Positions 21,671-31,151 of a stretch of 64,000 nucleotides of DNA are shown piece by piece; position 1 is the stretch's first letter; the number at the start of each line of letters is the position of its first letter. The translations under genes were made by a program, and so were the position numbers. The notes below the pieces were generated by a model. The model saw only the letters and a list, made by a program, of their open reading frames with translations. It did not search any database and had not been told where the DNA came from. The stretch comes from Chrysopilus asiliformis (Eukaryota; Arthropoda; Insecta; Diptera; Rhagionidae). The DNA lies in assembly GCA_964034945.1 (NCBI GenBank), contig OZ035962.1:110797034-110861033 (forward strand), in the 5' to 3' direction.

Positions 21671-22335
21671 AAATTGTAACCAACAAAAAAGCAAATTAAA
21701 GATTTTTAAAAAAAACTCTTAAACGCATTTTCCTTTGTACATCGAATATTGCTGTGAAAACTAATTTAATCAACTATTCACTAGAATATCTATGTCTTCT
21801 TGAACTTTTATTTTTAAATTAATTTTTATTATAAAATACGGGAAATGCATTTTTACTACTTCAATCTCATATTCGTGTTTGCTTTTCATTTAAACTTAAA
21901 CATCGTCTTTTGCAATGAAAGACATATCTTGATATAATCGACATTAATCTTAAAAAGTTGTCAAAACAAAAAGTAAGATAACATTTTCTTCCAACAATGA
22001 AACACATTTTCAGGGAAATTTCATTACTCTTGTGCAATATCAGTTATACATACGAGGAGTGATTCGGAAGTATGCAAGCAAAGAGTTATGCAAGAGTTAT
22101 GTCTGGCTGATAAGGCGGATGTAGCTTTTTTGTGACAAGTTTTAGGGACTGTCTATAAAAAATTGCACACATTTGGAAGCAGGGGAGTAACCGGTTGTTT
22201 TTGGACGGTATTGAATCAAAAATTTAAAAAATATCGAAAAAGTCGAACGAGTAGAATGTGGGGGTTCCAAAATGGTGGAATTCAACGAAATACGCATTTT
22301 TATTGAAATTTTTATAAGGATCCGGAAATGTAGTG
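21671..22335. other. No gene recognised
   Basis: AT-rich spacer. Near 22138-22200 there is an isolated TTAGGGACTGTCTATAAAAA end resembling the MITE that follows. Confidence 0.4.
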
Positions 22336-22493
22336 AAGGGCTGTCCATAAAAACCGTCACATTTTTCGGGAGGGGTGGAGGGGGCTACAATAGTGTAAGA
22401 GCAATACTAAGTTTAATTGTGAAAAATCTGTGGACAATGGTTGAAGAAGAGTTGAAAAGCCGAAATTGTGACGTATTTTATGAACAGCCCCTT
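22336..22493. mobile_element. MITE with AAGGGGCTGTCCATAAA ends
   Basis: The left AAGGGCTGTCCATAAAAACC and the inverted right AAGGGGCTGTTCATAAAATA, each followed by GTCACAxTTTCGG, form the terminal repeat. Target duplication could not be fixed because the next MITE abuts it. Related isolated ends lie near 61470 and 62030. Confidence 0.6.
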
Positions 22494-22765
22494 CACTCAG
22501 AAAAATGTTCAGGTCAACTTTTTGTCAGGTTAACTTTGACCTTATAGAGGTTTCTGTAAGCCAGCTAGCGGTCAGAGTTGACCTATCTAAGGTCAACTCG
22601 TGCAGCTCCCAATGCCCTACTTCACCTGCTGGTGGCTTAATTTCAGAATTTCTCCGACCAAAGGTCAACTCAGTTTTACTTGCCCACATGCAGGCGAACG
22701 CGCGCCTGCCCGAGGCCAATTACGCCGTATGTAGGTCGTCGAGTTAGCCTCCATTTTTCTGAGTG
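22494..22765. mobile_element. CACTCAG-ended MITE, copy 1 (272 bp)
   Basis: The ends CACTCAGAAAAATG and its inverted form are flanked by TT on both sides (22492-22493, 22766-22767). The interior has AGGTCAACTTTTTGTCAGGT and a GC-richer centre. Copy 2 at 49866-50137 has the same length and is flanked by CA. Variable 2-bp duplications and CAC ends suggest CACTA (EnSpm)-like. Confidence 0.75.
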
Positions 22766-22793
22766 TTGAATACTCTTACAAGTACCAGGAAGA

Positions 22794-22808
22794 CCGAGCC
22801 ATGCTCGG
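22794..22808 (-). other. Helitron F 3' terminal hairpin
   Basis: CCGAGC-CAT-GCTCGG: six-base-pair stem with three-base loop, five bases from the CTGG end. Helitron termination relies on such a hairpin. Confidence 0.85.
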
Positions 22809-22994
22809 AGACCTCAAAATTCCTCCTTTTGCTGATTTTTTTTTTTTGAGAAAAAAGTAGATTCACGTTATCTTACCATAATAGGTGGTTGAAAATTCAC
22901 TTATTTTAGAAAATACCAGGCGAGGGGTATCGAAGGGAGGGAAAAGTCAGGTTTGTGGTGGAAAAATCGAAAGCCCTTAGCCCCCTTAGTAATA

Positions 22995-24897
22995 TGTAAT
23001 ACACCTCGAACAGGTCACAGGCGGCGGCAGCTGCGCCCGCTGCCTACTATTCGAGTGTGTGGGTGGTGCTTATGTGAGACGAGAGCATATCCTTTTCTAT
23101 CCGCACTAGCTCAGCAGCTGGGGTCGTGAGGTACTCATCTCAGCACCGCCATACACAAGGTGGATATGCTATGAGGGGTAGCAAACCTGGGAGAAAGAAC
23201 CCCCCTGGTCTAATTGCTACGGAAAAAAATCGTTAAAACCGGAACTTCTAGCAGTACGGACGGACCAAAATACCATAAAAATTATTACTAAACGATAGAG
23301 AGCGCGACGTACGGCGATTATGCCCACCCCTTCTTAGACTCCTAGTGAGAATAAGCCGATTGAAAATCTGACCCGCCATTGGCCAAGTCTTCCCTTTAAT
23401 ACTCCAAAAATTACTGATGTTTCCTTCACCTCCCATTGATCCATCACCTATTTACCTCTGCTTGAAAGCAGGTTCACTTACATTCATTTTCTCATCTCCT
23501 TGTTTCGGGACATCCTCCCCCTTTACCGCGCGCTTAGGCGAACTTCATCACTATGTAGCTAACTGAAATTGAATCTAAATGCATCCTCTCAAGGAGGCAA
23601 GGAACTGCACTAAAAAAAACATTGCAAACACCAGGGATTGGGCTTATAATTCATAAATTTGCTTTTATTCAATAGTTAAATTTTTCTTTGCCTTTAGTAA
23701 AGACGCTTCTAAACTTATCTTAAATATGCTACTATTCAGTGGCCACTATTCTAACTAAATTATATAATGATGACAATTTTAATTCAAAATAAAAGAAAAG
23801 CAATAATAAATAAAAAAAAGAAAATACATATGTTAATTTACTCTGTTAGTTTGTTGATTGTAGTTGTGTTGGTTGTCCAAATTGTTTGTGTTGATGCTCG
23901 CAGAATGTGAGTTGAAAATTCCTGGTGTGTATGAGATACAAATGTCTGCCGTATGCTTGATGAAGCTGAATGTTGCTGTTTGCATTGGCTGCGAGATGTT
24001 GCAGACTCAATATTCCTCGAATGAATGGTGTTTGAGCGTGCTATCGTGTGAATCCGCTGTATGCTGTGTTATGATTTCTGTTGTATGATGGGTCGTGTGA
24101 TTTGTATTTTGTGTGATGTGATTTGTCTGAAGCGTTTTGCTTGATACTTCCTTGTCACGCATGTATGCTCGTTTTATGCTAGCAGAATCGCCTACTTACT
24201 GCGATGCATGTTGCACTGTGTTGTGAAATGTTTCTTTTTCTTTGTGTTTGTTGCAAGAAGTTGAGATGTTGACGTGTCCTCGAAAAAGGGTTGTTACGCG
24301 TTGCTGCTATTGCCAAATAAAACGGAGGTGCCGACGCTGTTGTTTAGATCTCTTTCCACGTGTATTATGTTTTACAGTGAAATCACGTTTAGGTTTAAGA
24401 TGCGTTCACTATCGCACTCGTCTTGTTTTTGGTTAATTTATTCGTAGGTTTTTGTTAGTTCGTTTTATGTAAAAAAGAATCTTAACTAGATTCTAAGAAG
24501 TTTAATCTAAAATTTGCCTCTCACTACTTGGCTAGAAAAATCAAAAAAAAAAAAACGTAAAAATTGATCGGATCACCAGCTCTTTTCCCATCACGATCCC
24601 AACTGAACTTTTATTACTCTCGAACTTTGGTCCGCAGATGTTAGTAACGGCAAGGATTTTTAGTTTTTTTTTTTGTTTATTCAAATTGAAGGGCCACTCG
24701 TATAAATTCTTGCTGTTTCCAAGCGTATTACTGACCAAAGTCGCATTGTTTTTCTATATTAAAAATGAATATATACCCGTCTTGTGCCGCTTGTTCTACA
24801 ATCCCTAAGTTTTGCAATGGCTCATCTAGATTTTCAGGGATTGTCAACCTTTTTTTTTTATATTTAGGATGTAAGCCCGAAGACAGCGATCGCTACA
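22995..24897 (-). repeat. Gypsy 3' LTR
   Basis: 1903 bp, starting TGTAGCGATCGC and ending GTGTATTACA on the minus strand. It is unusually long for insect Gypsy elements and has no convincing gene. Frames of 62-76 codons occur identically in both LTRs and are not credible proteins. Confidence 0.95.
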
Positions 24898-24920
24898 CCA
24901 TCAACTTCCCTGGACATCTG
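24898..24920 (-). promoter_or_regulatory. Weak polypurine tract
   Basis: Directly before the 3' LTR the minus strand reads CCAGGGAAGTTGATGG, purine-rich but interrupted by T. It occupies the position of the plus-strand primer. Confidence 0.4.
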
Positions 24921-25045
24921 CTCAGGTGTTCAGGGGAGCTGAAAAAACGAATTGCTGTTTCCGGGTGCTCCAAGTGTGGCTCGACCACTCCCTGAGATAT
25001 GCACCTAAAAAGCCGGGCACAATCCCGATATATTTTCTTTAATGT

Positions 25046-26932
25046 TCATGATTTAATGTCTTTTGCATGGTATTTTCCTCTAGTTTTGCCTTTCATATCT
25101 TCTAATAAATATGTCGAATTACCAATTTTCTTAACAACTCTACTTTTTAAAAATTTAGGCGCTAATTTTGCATTATAAACTTTGGGTGCACTGCTTTGCG
25201 AAAAATTTCTACAATAGACTATTTGCCCTTCCGAAAATGTTCTAGCATTAGATCGTAAGTTATATCCTTTTTCATACCGTTTATGTGCTAAATCTAGATT
25301 TTCTTTTACCCTTTCTCTGACAAGTTTGAGTCTATCTGGCGCCGTATCAATCTCAGAATCTCCTATGGTTTTCAAGCGTCGAATCAAGGGGTACGCTGAT
25401 GCATGCGTTATCATGTGTTGCCCAAAACATAGGTAGTATGGGTTCTGACCAGTAGCACTATGCAATGATGTACGCAAGCTACACCCTATTTCCTTTATGT
25501 GTAAATCCCACTGCCTTTGATTGTCCTCCAGGTAGGATCTTATTGCCGCAAGAACAACGCGATTTGCCCTCTCCGAGGCATTTATTTGGGGGGAATAGAT
25601 TGCCGTTCGAAAATGTCTTACCCCGTATTTCGACAACAGATTCTGGAATTTAGAGGAAATAAATTGGCGTCCATTGTCGCTAACTAGTATTTCCGGCACT
25701 CCGAACGTCAGGAAAACTTCTTGCTCAATATAAGATACAATTGGATTCGAAGTGGCTTGTCGAAGAGGTTTTAGCAGTGTGAACTTAGTGAAGTGATCCA
25801 CTAGTATAAGCAACATGGTGTTTCCGGCCGACGAACGCGGGTATGGACCCAAAAGGTCGACATACACCTTTTGCCAAGGCCGATCGGATTCAATCAGTTC
25901 ACCCATTGGAGGTCTTAGGACTGAGTTAGGGGCTTTCGTCGCTTTGCAAACTTCGCATTTACCAACATACTCTTTCACGTCTTTTGCCATCGTTGGCCAA
26001 TAGTACCAGGTACGTAACCGCGCTAAAGTCTTTGTTATGCCACCATGCGAAACCTTGGGAGGATCGTGAGCAGCAGATATTAGTGAAGGCGTAAGGCTTT
26101 CTGGGACCCACAACTTCCAAGCGTTGTCCTCCTGGACAGGATCACCGCTCCGCGGTTCCAGTCGCTTATACGCAAACCCTTCAGACACACAGACGTCAGG
26201 CATCTTGTCCAGATTGTTTTGTATGACATCCAAAAGGTTTTTGTATTCCGCGGATTGGAAACTGACATCTGACAAATCTATTTCCGTCACCATAAGATCT
26301 GAGATTTCGTCTGCGTATATTCGCGACAAAGCGTCAGGAACTACGTTTTGGCTTCCCTTCCGGTGTTCTATTTGGAAGTCAAACGCTTGTAATTTTAGGG
26401 CCCATCGAGCGAGGCGACCGCCTAGGTCCTTCTGATTCATTAACCAGCGAAGGCTCGAATGGTCAGTTACTATGCGGAATGGATGACCCTCTACATACGC
26501 TCTAAACTTCTTCACACAGTATACGGCAGCTAGACACTCCAGCTCGGTAATAGTGTAATTTCGCTGGGCTGCGTTTAGTTTATACGAGACGTATGCAATG
26601 GGTCTTTCTTGTCCTTCCTCATCGCATTGGCACAACACCCCACCCACTCCGGTAGTACAGGCATCGCAATTGATCACAAATGGCTTTGTGAAATCCGGAT
26701 TTATGAGTACTGGCGATGAGCTCAACGAAACTTTAAGACTTTCAAAATCCTTCTGTGCCTCTTCGGTCCAATGGAATTTGCCGGATGTTTTTTTGAGGCA
26801 GTCCGTGATTGGAGCAGCCATTGCTGAGTAATTCGGTACAAACCTTCGGTACCAACCAGTTAACCCTAGGAACCGTCGAGTCTGTTTCTGGGACTTCGGT
26901 GCGGGGAACTCAGCAATGGCGGCTACCTTCAT
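25046..26932 (-). CDS. pol: Gypsy pol, RNase H-integrase part
   Basis: 628 codons from an ATG at 26932-26930. It starts with the connection after RT (FLGLTGWYRRFVPNYS), then RNase H with Asp90 (FVINCDA), Glu132 (TELECLA) and Asp157 (VTDHSS). The integrase zinc finger is H289/H296 with C326/C329, and the catalytic core has Asp359 (YVDLLGP), Asp419 (VSDNGRQF) and Glu454 (INASERANR). A chromodomain was not recognised. The frame is -1 relative to the preceding protease-RT frame, and its ATG overlaps that frame's stop (ATGA). Since Gypsy polymerases are normally continuous here and no slippery sequence is visible, I read this as a one-base loss (or assembly error) near 26940-26946, not as a designed overlap. 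Confidence 0.93.
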   Translation of the reverse strand: MKVAAIAEFPAPKSQKQTRRFLGLTGWYRRFVPNYSAMAAPITDCLKKTSGKFHWTEEAQKDFESLKVSLSSSPVLINPDFTKPFVINCDACTTGVGGVLCQCDEEGQERPIAYVSYKLNAAQRNYTITELECLAAVYCVKKFRAYVEGHPFRIVTDHSSLRWLMNQKDLGGRLARWALKLQAFDFQIEHRKGSQNVVPDALSRIYADEISDLMVTEIDLSDVSFQSAEYKNLLDVIQNNLDKMPDVCVSEGFAYKRLEPRSGDPVQEDNAWKLWVPESLTPSLISAAHDPPKVSHGGITKTLARLRTWYYWPTMAKDVKEYVGKCEVCKATKAPNSVLRPPMGELIESDRPWQKVYVDLLGPYPRSSAGNTMLLILVDHFTKFTLLKPLRQATSNPIVSYIEQEVFLTFGVPEILVSDNGRQFISSKFQNLLSKYGVRHFRTAIYSPQINASERANRVVLAAIRSYLEDNQRQWDLHIKEIGCSLRTSLHSATGQNPYYLCFGQHMITHASAYPLIRRLKTIGDSEIDTAPDRLKLVRERVKENLDLAHKRYEKGYNLRSNARTFSEGQIVYCRNFSQSSAPKVYNAKLAPKFLKSRVVKKIGNSTYLLEDMKGKTRGKYHAKDIKS

Positions 26933-28434
26933 GGGATCCGTCTCAAGCCGTTTTCTCCCACTACATACCCCAAGTACTTAATTTCGCGCATGCAAAATGA
27001 ACTCTTTTGCACGTTTATGGTGAGGTTTGCTATACGGAGACATTTAGCAACGTCTTTCAAGATTCGCAAGTGCAGATCAAAGGTTGGGGCTATGACCAGC
27101 AGGTCGTCTAAATAGACGAACACATAGGGACGAAGTTCTGTCGCCATGGACCTCAAGACTTTGTCCATTAACCTGCACATGCGCTGTGAGGCATTACAGA
27201 GGCCGAAAGCCATCACAGTATATTGATACAGTGGACGCCCTGGCACTGTAAAGGCCGTCAGTTCGCGCGATTTCTCCTCGAGGGGGACTTGCCAAAAGGC
27301 GTCCTTAAGGTCGATGCTTGAGATATATCGGGTGTCTTCGAGTCGGCTGAGGAGTCCGTCTACGTGTGGAAGGGGGTAAGCGTCCTTCACAGTGATCGCG
27401 TTTATCTTTCGGGAATCCAGGCAAAGCCGCACTTTGCCTGGTTTCCTTACTAGAACAACCGGCGAGTTCCACGCACTCACACTCTCCTCTATTACGCCTA
27501 ACTCTAACATCCGATCTATCTCTTGAAACATCGCCTTCTGTATTGCCGGTGATACCGGATAAAACCTTTGCTTGATGGGGTTTGCGTCCGTAGTTTCTAT
27601 TTTGTGCTGCTCCAGGTGAGTTTTACCTAGACCCAAAACCTCACAAGAAGGAAAGCAAGCCATTACTTCTTGGAGCTGTTTTTGTTGCAACGCGGTCAAA
27701 CTGTGCATGTTTGTGTTCATTTGTGGGGTGTCGGAGGTTATTTCTGAAATTTGGGGTGGTAGAAGATCGAATAAACGCCAAAAGTCAACGCCAAGATATA
27801 GGGTTTGCGACAATCCTGGCACTAAAACAAGGGTAAGTTCCTTACATTCGGTTTTGAAAGTTACCATCGTCTTAACATAACCGACAATTGCTTGGGAGTT
27901 GCCGTCTGCTGTCTTGACTGCTGATTTCATTTTGATTGATTTTAAATTTAATTTGTTGAGTAACTCCATACAACCATTGCCTAAGCAACTTACAGAGGCT
28001 CCCGAATCTAAAAGGCCAGTTAAAGGATGTCCATTTATAAGGACTTTTGCGTAGGGTCTCAGATCGTCAGAGACAACTAACACCGATGAAATGATTGCCT
28101 TTTGTCTTGCTTTAATCGCGCTGTACCATTGCTTCAATCTCGCTGTAGATCGCTTTGTGGCTTTGTCTGAAGGCAATTGCGACGTTTGAAATATCCTTGC
28201 GCGAGTTTCAGCATAAATTCTCTTTCTTTCATGTAGGGATTTCAGAGGGGGGCTGGAGATCCGTTGAGGAGACGAGTTGGGCAACACATCTGGTTTAGTC
28301 AAAATCGAAATCAGGGTAGTGGTAGAAGATGGTGGCACGACACAGGGGTTTATTCCGGGATTTAAGACTGGGAGCGAGGATTCCCGGAGTTCATCCCGCT
28401 CTCTTTCAGGTTTTTCTGGGTACACTTCGGGCAA
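26929..28434 (-). CDS. pol: Gypsy pol, protease-reverse transcriptase part
   Basis: About 501 codons with no ATG start; the frame opens at TTG right after a TAA, so expression requires frameshifting from gag, which it overlaps by about 73 bp in the -1 frame. The aspartic protease motif LLDSGASVSCLG lies at residues 141-152. RT follows with GVIEESVSAWNSPVVLVRKP, LCLDSRKINAITVKDAYPLP and the catalytic FVYLDDLLV (YLDD at 441-444), then YLGYVVGENG before a TGA at 26931-26929. That stop cuts the protein just where RT should continue into RNase H, so this copy probably cannot make full-length Pol. Confidence 0.92.
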   Translation of the reverse strand: MPEVYPEKPERERDELRESSLPVLNPGINPCVVPPSSTTTLISILTKPDVLPNSSPQRISSPPLKSLHERKRIYAETRARIFQTSQLPSDKATKRSTARLKQWYSAIKARQKAIISSVLVVSDDLRPYAKVLINGHPLTGLLDSGASVSCLGNGCMELLNKLNLKSIKMKSAVKTADGNSQAIVGYVKTMVTFKTECKELTLVLVPGLSQTLYLGVDFWRLFDLLPPQISEITSDTPQMNTNMHSLTALQQKQLQEVMACFPSCEVLGLGKTHLEQHKIETTDANPIKQRFYPVSPAIQKAMFQEIDRMLELGVIEESVSAWNSPVVLVRKPGKVRLCLDSRKINAITVKDAYPLPHVDGLLSRLEDTRYISSIDLKDAFWQVPLEEKSRELTAFTVPGRPLYQYTVMAFGLCNASQRMCRLMDKVLRSMATELRPYVFVYLDDLLVIAPTFDLHLRILKDVAKCLRIANLTINVQKSSFCMREIKYLGYVVGENGLRRIP

Positions 28435-30023
28435 TTAATTTTAGTGACATTTTTGGTACCGCAACCGTAGCAAAAAGGATCATGCCCAGTTTCCGGACAT
28501 TCGCGATATCCATGCCCTAGCTTATCGCAATTCCAACAGACCCATTTATCTCGTGGCAGTCGGTTACGAATGACGTGTTGGGAGGAGCGATTAAAGGCTT
28601 CTAAATGGAAATCTGGGTGTTCCTCGTTCGACTTGAAATCTACTTCATGGACAAATTTATTGTGATCGTTATAAGGAGCAGAAGATCGCAGTGTCTGTAG
28701 TTGAGTCTCGGCTCGTCGACACAGATCTCGAAACTCCTTCACCGTATAAAACCTAGCCGAAAAGACCATCATTGAAAGGCGAGGTAGAAGATTTTTCCGC
28801 ATAATTTCAATTAGTTCTATATCAGGCAAGGGGGATCTCAATTGGTCGTTGATTGAGAGGACTGAATAAAGAAAGTCATCAAAACTTTCCCGAGGAAGTT
28901 GCTTCCTAGTTGTAATGGTAAGAAGTAACTCGTGATCGGTTTCTTGGCGTCTAAACTGACCGATGAGTTCATTTTTAATGACATTCCAATCTGGTCTCGG
29001 GTTGGTTCGAAGGAAATGCCAATACCAGGAATCAGCGCGTCCTGCGAGAAACCTGTGAAACTTTCGTGCCAAGTCCTCACGGGATACCCGTTCTGATTGG
29101 CATAGAGCTTCCAGTCGGAATATTAGATCGTTGGCCGACATACCTGACGGAGAACCGTCAAATTTAATTTTCCAAGATGCCATAGGACTTTTAGACCGAC
29201 AATATTGTCCCTGCATCCTATTCGGCGATTCATCTCTCCTTCGTGATGGCGATTCATGTCGCCTCCGAGGTGGAGAATCGTTCCTCATTCGATTTAGCCA
29301 TTCATTTCTGAATCGTATTGGCGAATGATCTCTTTCTTGATTTGGTGATGCGGTCCTACGTCTGGGTGGTGATTCGTTTCTTGGTCGAGGTGGAGGGGGA
29401 TAAGGTATGGGAGGCACTTGCGAAGGGCGGTGGCGTGTAGCATCGTTTTGTGCATTTGAATCCCTTTCAGATAAGGCTTTTTGTAAGTGCCGAATTGTCC
29501 GGGCCTGCTCCTGAAATAGCCGCTCGTAATATTCATTTAATGTTGGGTGTGGAGCTAGCTGTGGAACCTGACTTGGACCTAGAGTTGGGTGTGAAACGGA
29601 ATTGAACGCTTTGGTGTATGCGTCGTATGAGGGGTCCCACGATAAACCAGAATTCGGTCCACTTGCACCATCGTTAGCAGCCATTGATCCACCAAATCCT
29701 TGAGATGTTGAAGGATTCATTCCCAGTGGAGGGACTAACGAAGACGGACGCCGGAGTGTAGGGGAAGGTGGTCTTGAGTTTAAATTGGGGAACGACAGGT
29801 TCAGATTATCGAATTGTAGGCTTTGTCGAACGCGATCTAACGCTGGATTTCGTGTTAAGCGGTCAGACTGTATTTCAATTGGTGGGTGACCCATTTGCCT
29901 GTTATTTTGCATGAAGGGGGTCCTTTCAGGAAATAACAAATTTGGGTTATTTCTCGTCTGCTGTCGAGTTACTCTTTTTGGGACAGCACCGAGATTTGGA
30001 GCTGGGGTTCGTTGGTCAGCCAT
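28362..30023 (-). CDS. gag: Gypsy gag polyprotein
   Basis: 553 codons from ATG at 30023-30021. The N-terminal half is proline- and arginine-rich, with a cluster of Arg-Arg-Arg..Glu-Ser-Pro repeats at about 215-270 that may bind nucleic acid. A Retrotrans_gag-type domain follows at about 285-460 (SWKIKFDGSP, WYWHFLRTNP, LIGQFRRQETDHELL). Near the C terminus is a canonical CCHC zinc knuckle CWNCDKLGHGYREC (496-509) and a second Cys cluster (518-534) lacking the His. It encodes the capsid/nucleocapsid that packages element RNA. The frame is intact. Confidence 0.93.
   Translation of the reverse strand: MADQRTPAPNLGAVPKRVTRQQTRNNPNLLFPERTPFMQNNRQMGHPPIEIQSDRLTRNPALDRVRQSLQFDNLNLSFPNLNSRPPSPTLRRPSSLVPPLGMNPSTSQGFGGSMAANDGASGPNSGLSWDPSYDAYTKAFNSVSHPTLGPSQVPQLAPHPTLNEYYERLFQEQARTIRHLQKALSERDSNAQNDATRHRPSQVPPIPYPPPPRPRNESPPRRRTASPNQERDHSPIRFRNEWLNRMRNDSPPRRRHESPSRRRDESPNRMQGQYCRSKSPMASWKIKFDGSPSGMSANDLIFRLEALCQSERVSREDLARKFHRFLAGRADSWYWHFLRTNPRPDWNVIKNELIGQFRRQETDHELLLTITTRKQLPRESFDDFLYSVLSINDQLRSPLPDIELIEIMRKNLLPRLSMMVFSARFYTVKEFRDLCRRAETQLQTLRSSAPYNDHNKFVHEVDFKSNEEHPDFHLEAFNRSSQHVIRNRLPRDKWVCWNCDKLGHGYRECPETGHDPFCYGCGTKNVTKINCPKCTQKNLKESGMNSGNPRSQS
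28410..28416 (-). promoter_or_regulatory. Possible gag-pol -1 frameshift site GAAAAAC
   Basis: Within the gag/pol overlap (28362-28434) the gag frame reads CAG AAA AAC. This resembles a retroviral slippery heptamer except for the first base. Pol lies in the -1 frame, so a shift here would join the products. The downstream structure was not tested. Confidence 0.4.
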
Positions 30024-31135
30024 ACTCCTTATTCAAATGTTTAAATTTAAACGTACGTCAAAAAAAAAATTTAAAAGTTCAATGGGTTACTAATTTTTTA
30101 AAATTCCACGTTAGAAAACTGTAGAAAAATTTCGAAAAGTTGTTCTCGAAATCCAAGACAAAAATGTGATCTAAGTAATAGTATAAGTAATATAATTATC
30201 AAAAAAAATATAGGTAAATGTGAAAACCAAAACCAAACTAAGAAAAGAGTGCTTTTCTCCCTGTGTACTCAAATTCAAAAAAAAGCTATATAAATAAAAT
30301 TCCAAAAAAACTATAAATACGAGTGTATGTAGAAATTTTTCTCTAAAATTCTCAAGTACTATTATTTATTTATTTGACTTTCTTTAGTATAGAAAGAAAA
30401 TTGGTATTTCTCTGATTAAATACCTACTGCTAATTTGTAAACAATTTAATTCATGAACAAAAGAGGAGGATGTCCTTAACAAGGGTCATATTTTTGTGAT
30501 GTAAAATGATTGGATCAATAGTGTAAAACAGGAAACTTTTGCTTTTTACTTAAAATACATATAATGTCATTATTTGATTAGATATTCATTACGCATTTGC
30601 ACTAAGAACGACTATCAAACGGTGAGATACCCCTAAGGTACACCCTAAGTGGCATGTCATCACTTCTTGACAATCTGAACGCCATGCAAATTGAGTAATA
30701 CCGTCGCAGAATGGGAAAGTACGCATATAATGACAATATTTTACGTAATTTCGAAGCAGCGTCTTATAAAGGATCCGAGTTACGTTATGACGTAAGCTAA
30801 AAGACTCCTCGGACAAGACATCTTTATAATAAGCTGATTTGCTCCATTCAAGTGAACAACATGGTTTTTCTTAAACATGTACGGCATCGTCTCAGCCAGT
30901 GACTGTAGAATCGTGCGTCAGTACATGTTATGGAATTTCCCTAACGTAACTTATGCTCTCTACCGGTGAAACAAAACATTTGAATGTTAAGTCCTTAACA
31001 GATTGCGCATTAAAAAAAATGTTACAATCGGAACCAGACTATCAGACAATGTTCAGTTTGTGGAGGATTTATTTCAAACAGAAGGACAAAGAGATTTGTG
31101 AAAATAAATCCAAATAAAAGTGGAAGCAGGTGCTC
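30024..31135 (-). other. Gypsy untranslated leader
   Basis: About 1.1 kb between primer site and gag, AT-rich, with only short frames. It would hold the packaging and leader signals of the RNA. No gene seen. Confidence 0.7.
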
Positions 31136-31147
31136 CGTTGGGCGCCA
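31136..31147 (-). promoter_or_regulatory. Primer-binding site, tRNA-Lys type
   Basis: Four bases inside the 5' LTR the minus strand reads TGGCGCCCAACG, complementary to the 3' end of tRNA-Lys(CUU). This is the primer class used by several insect Gypsy elements. Confidence 0.85.
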
Positions 31148-31151
31148 GGTG

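Noticed and set aside
23864..24436. Frames of 64-74 codons in the LTRs (also 32021-32593)
   Set aside because: Identical in both LTRs because the LTRs are identical; low similarity to any known protein, no start context, no conserved motif.
24898..25045. Looked for an envelope gene downstream of integrase
   Set aside because: Only 148 bp separate pol from the LTR, so there is no room for one.
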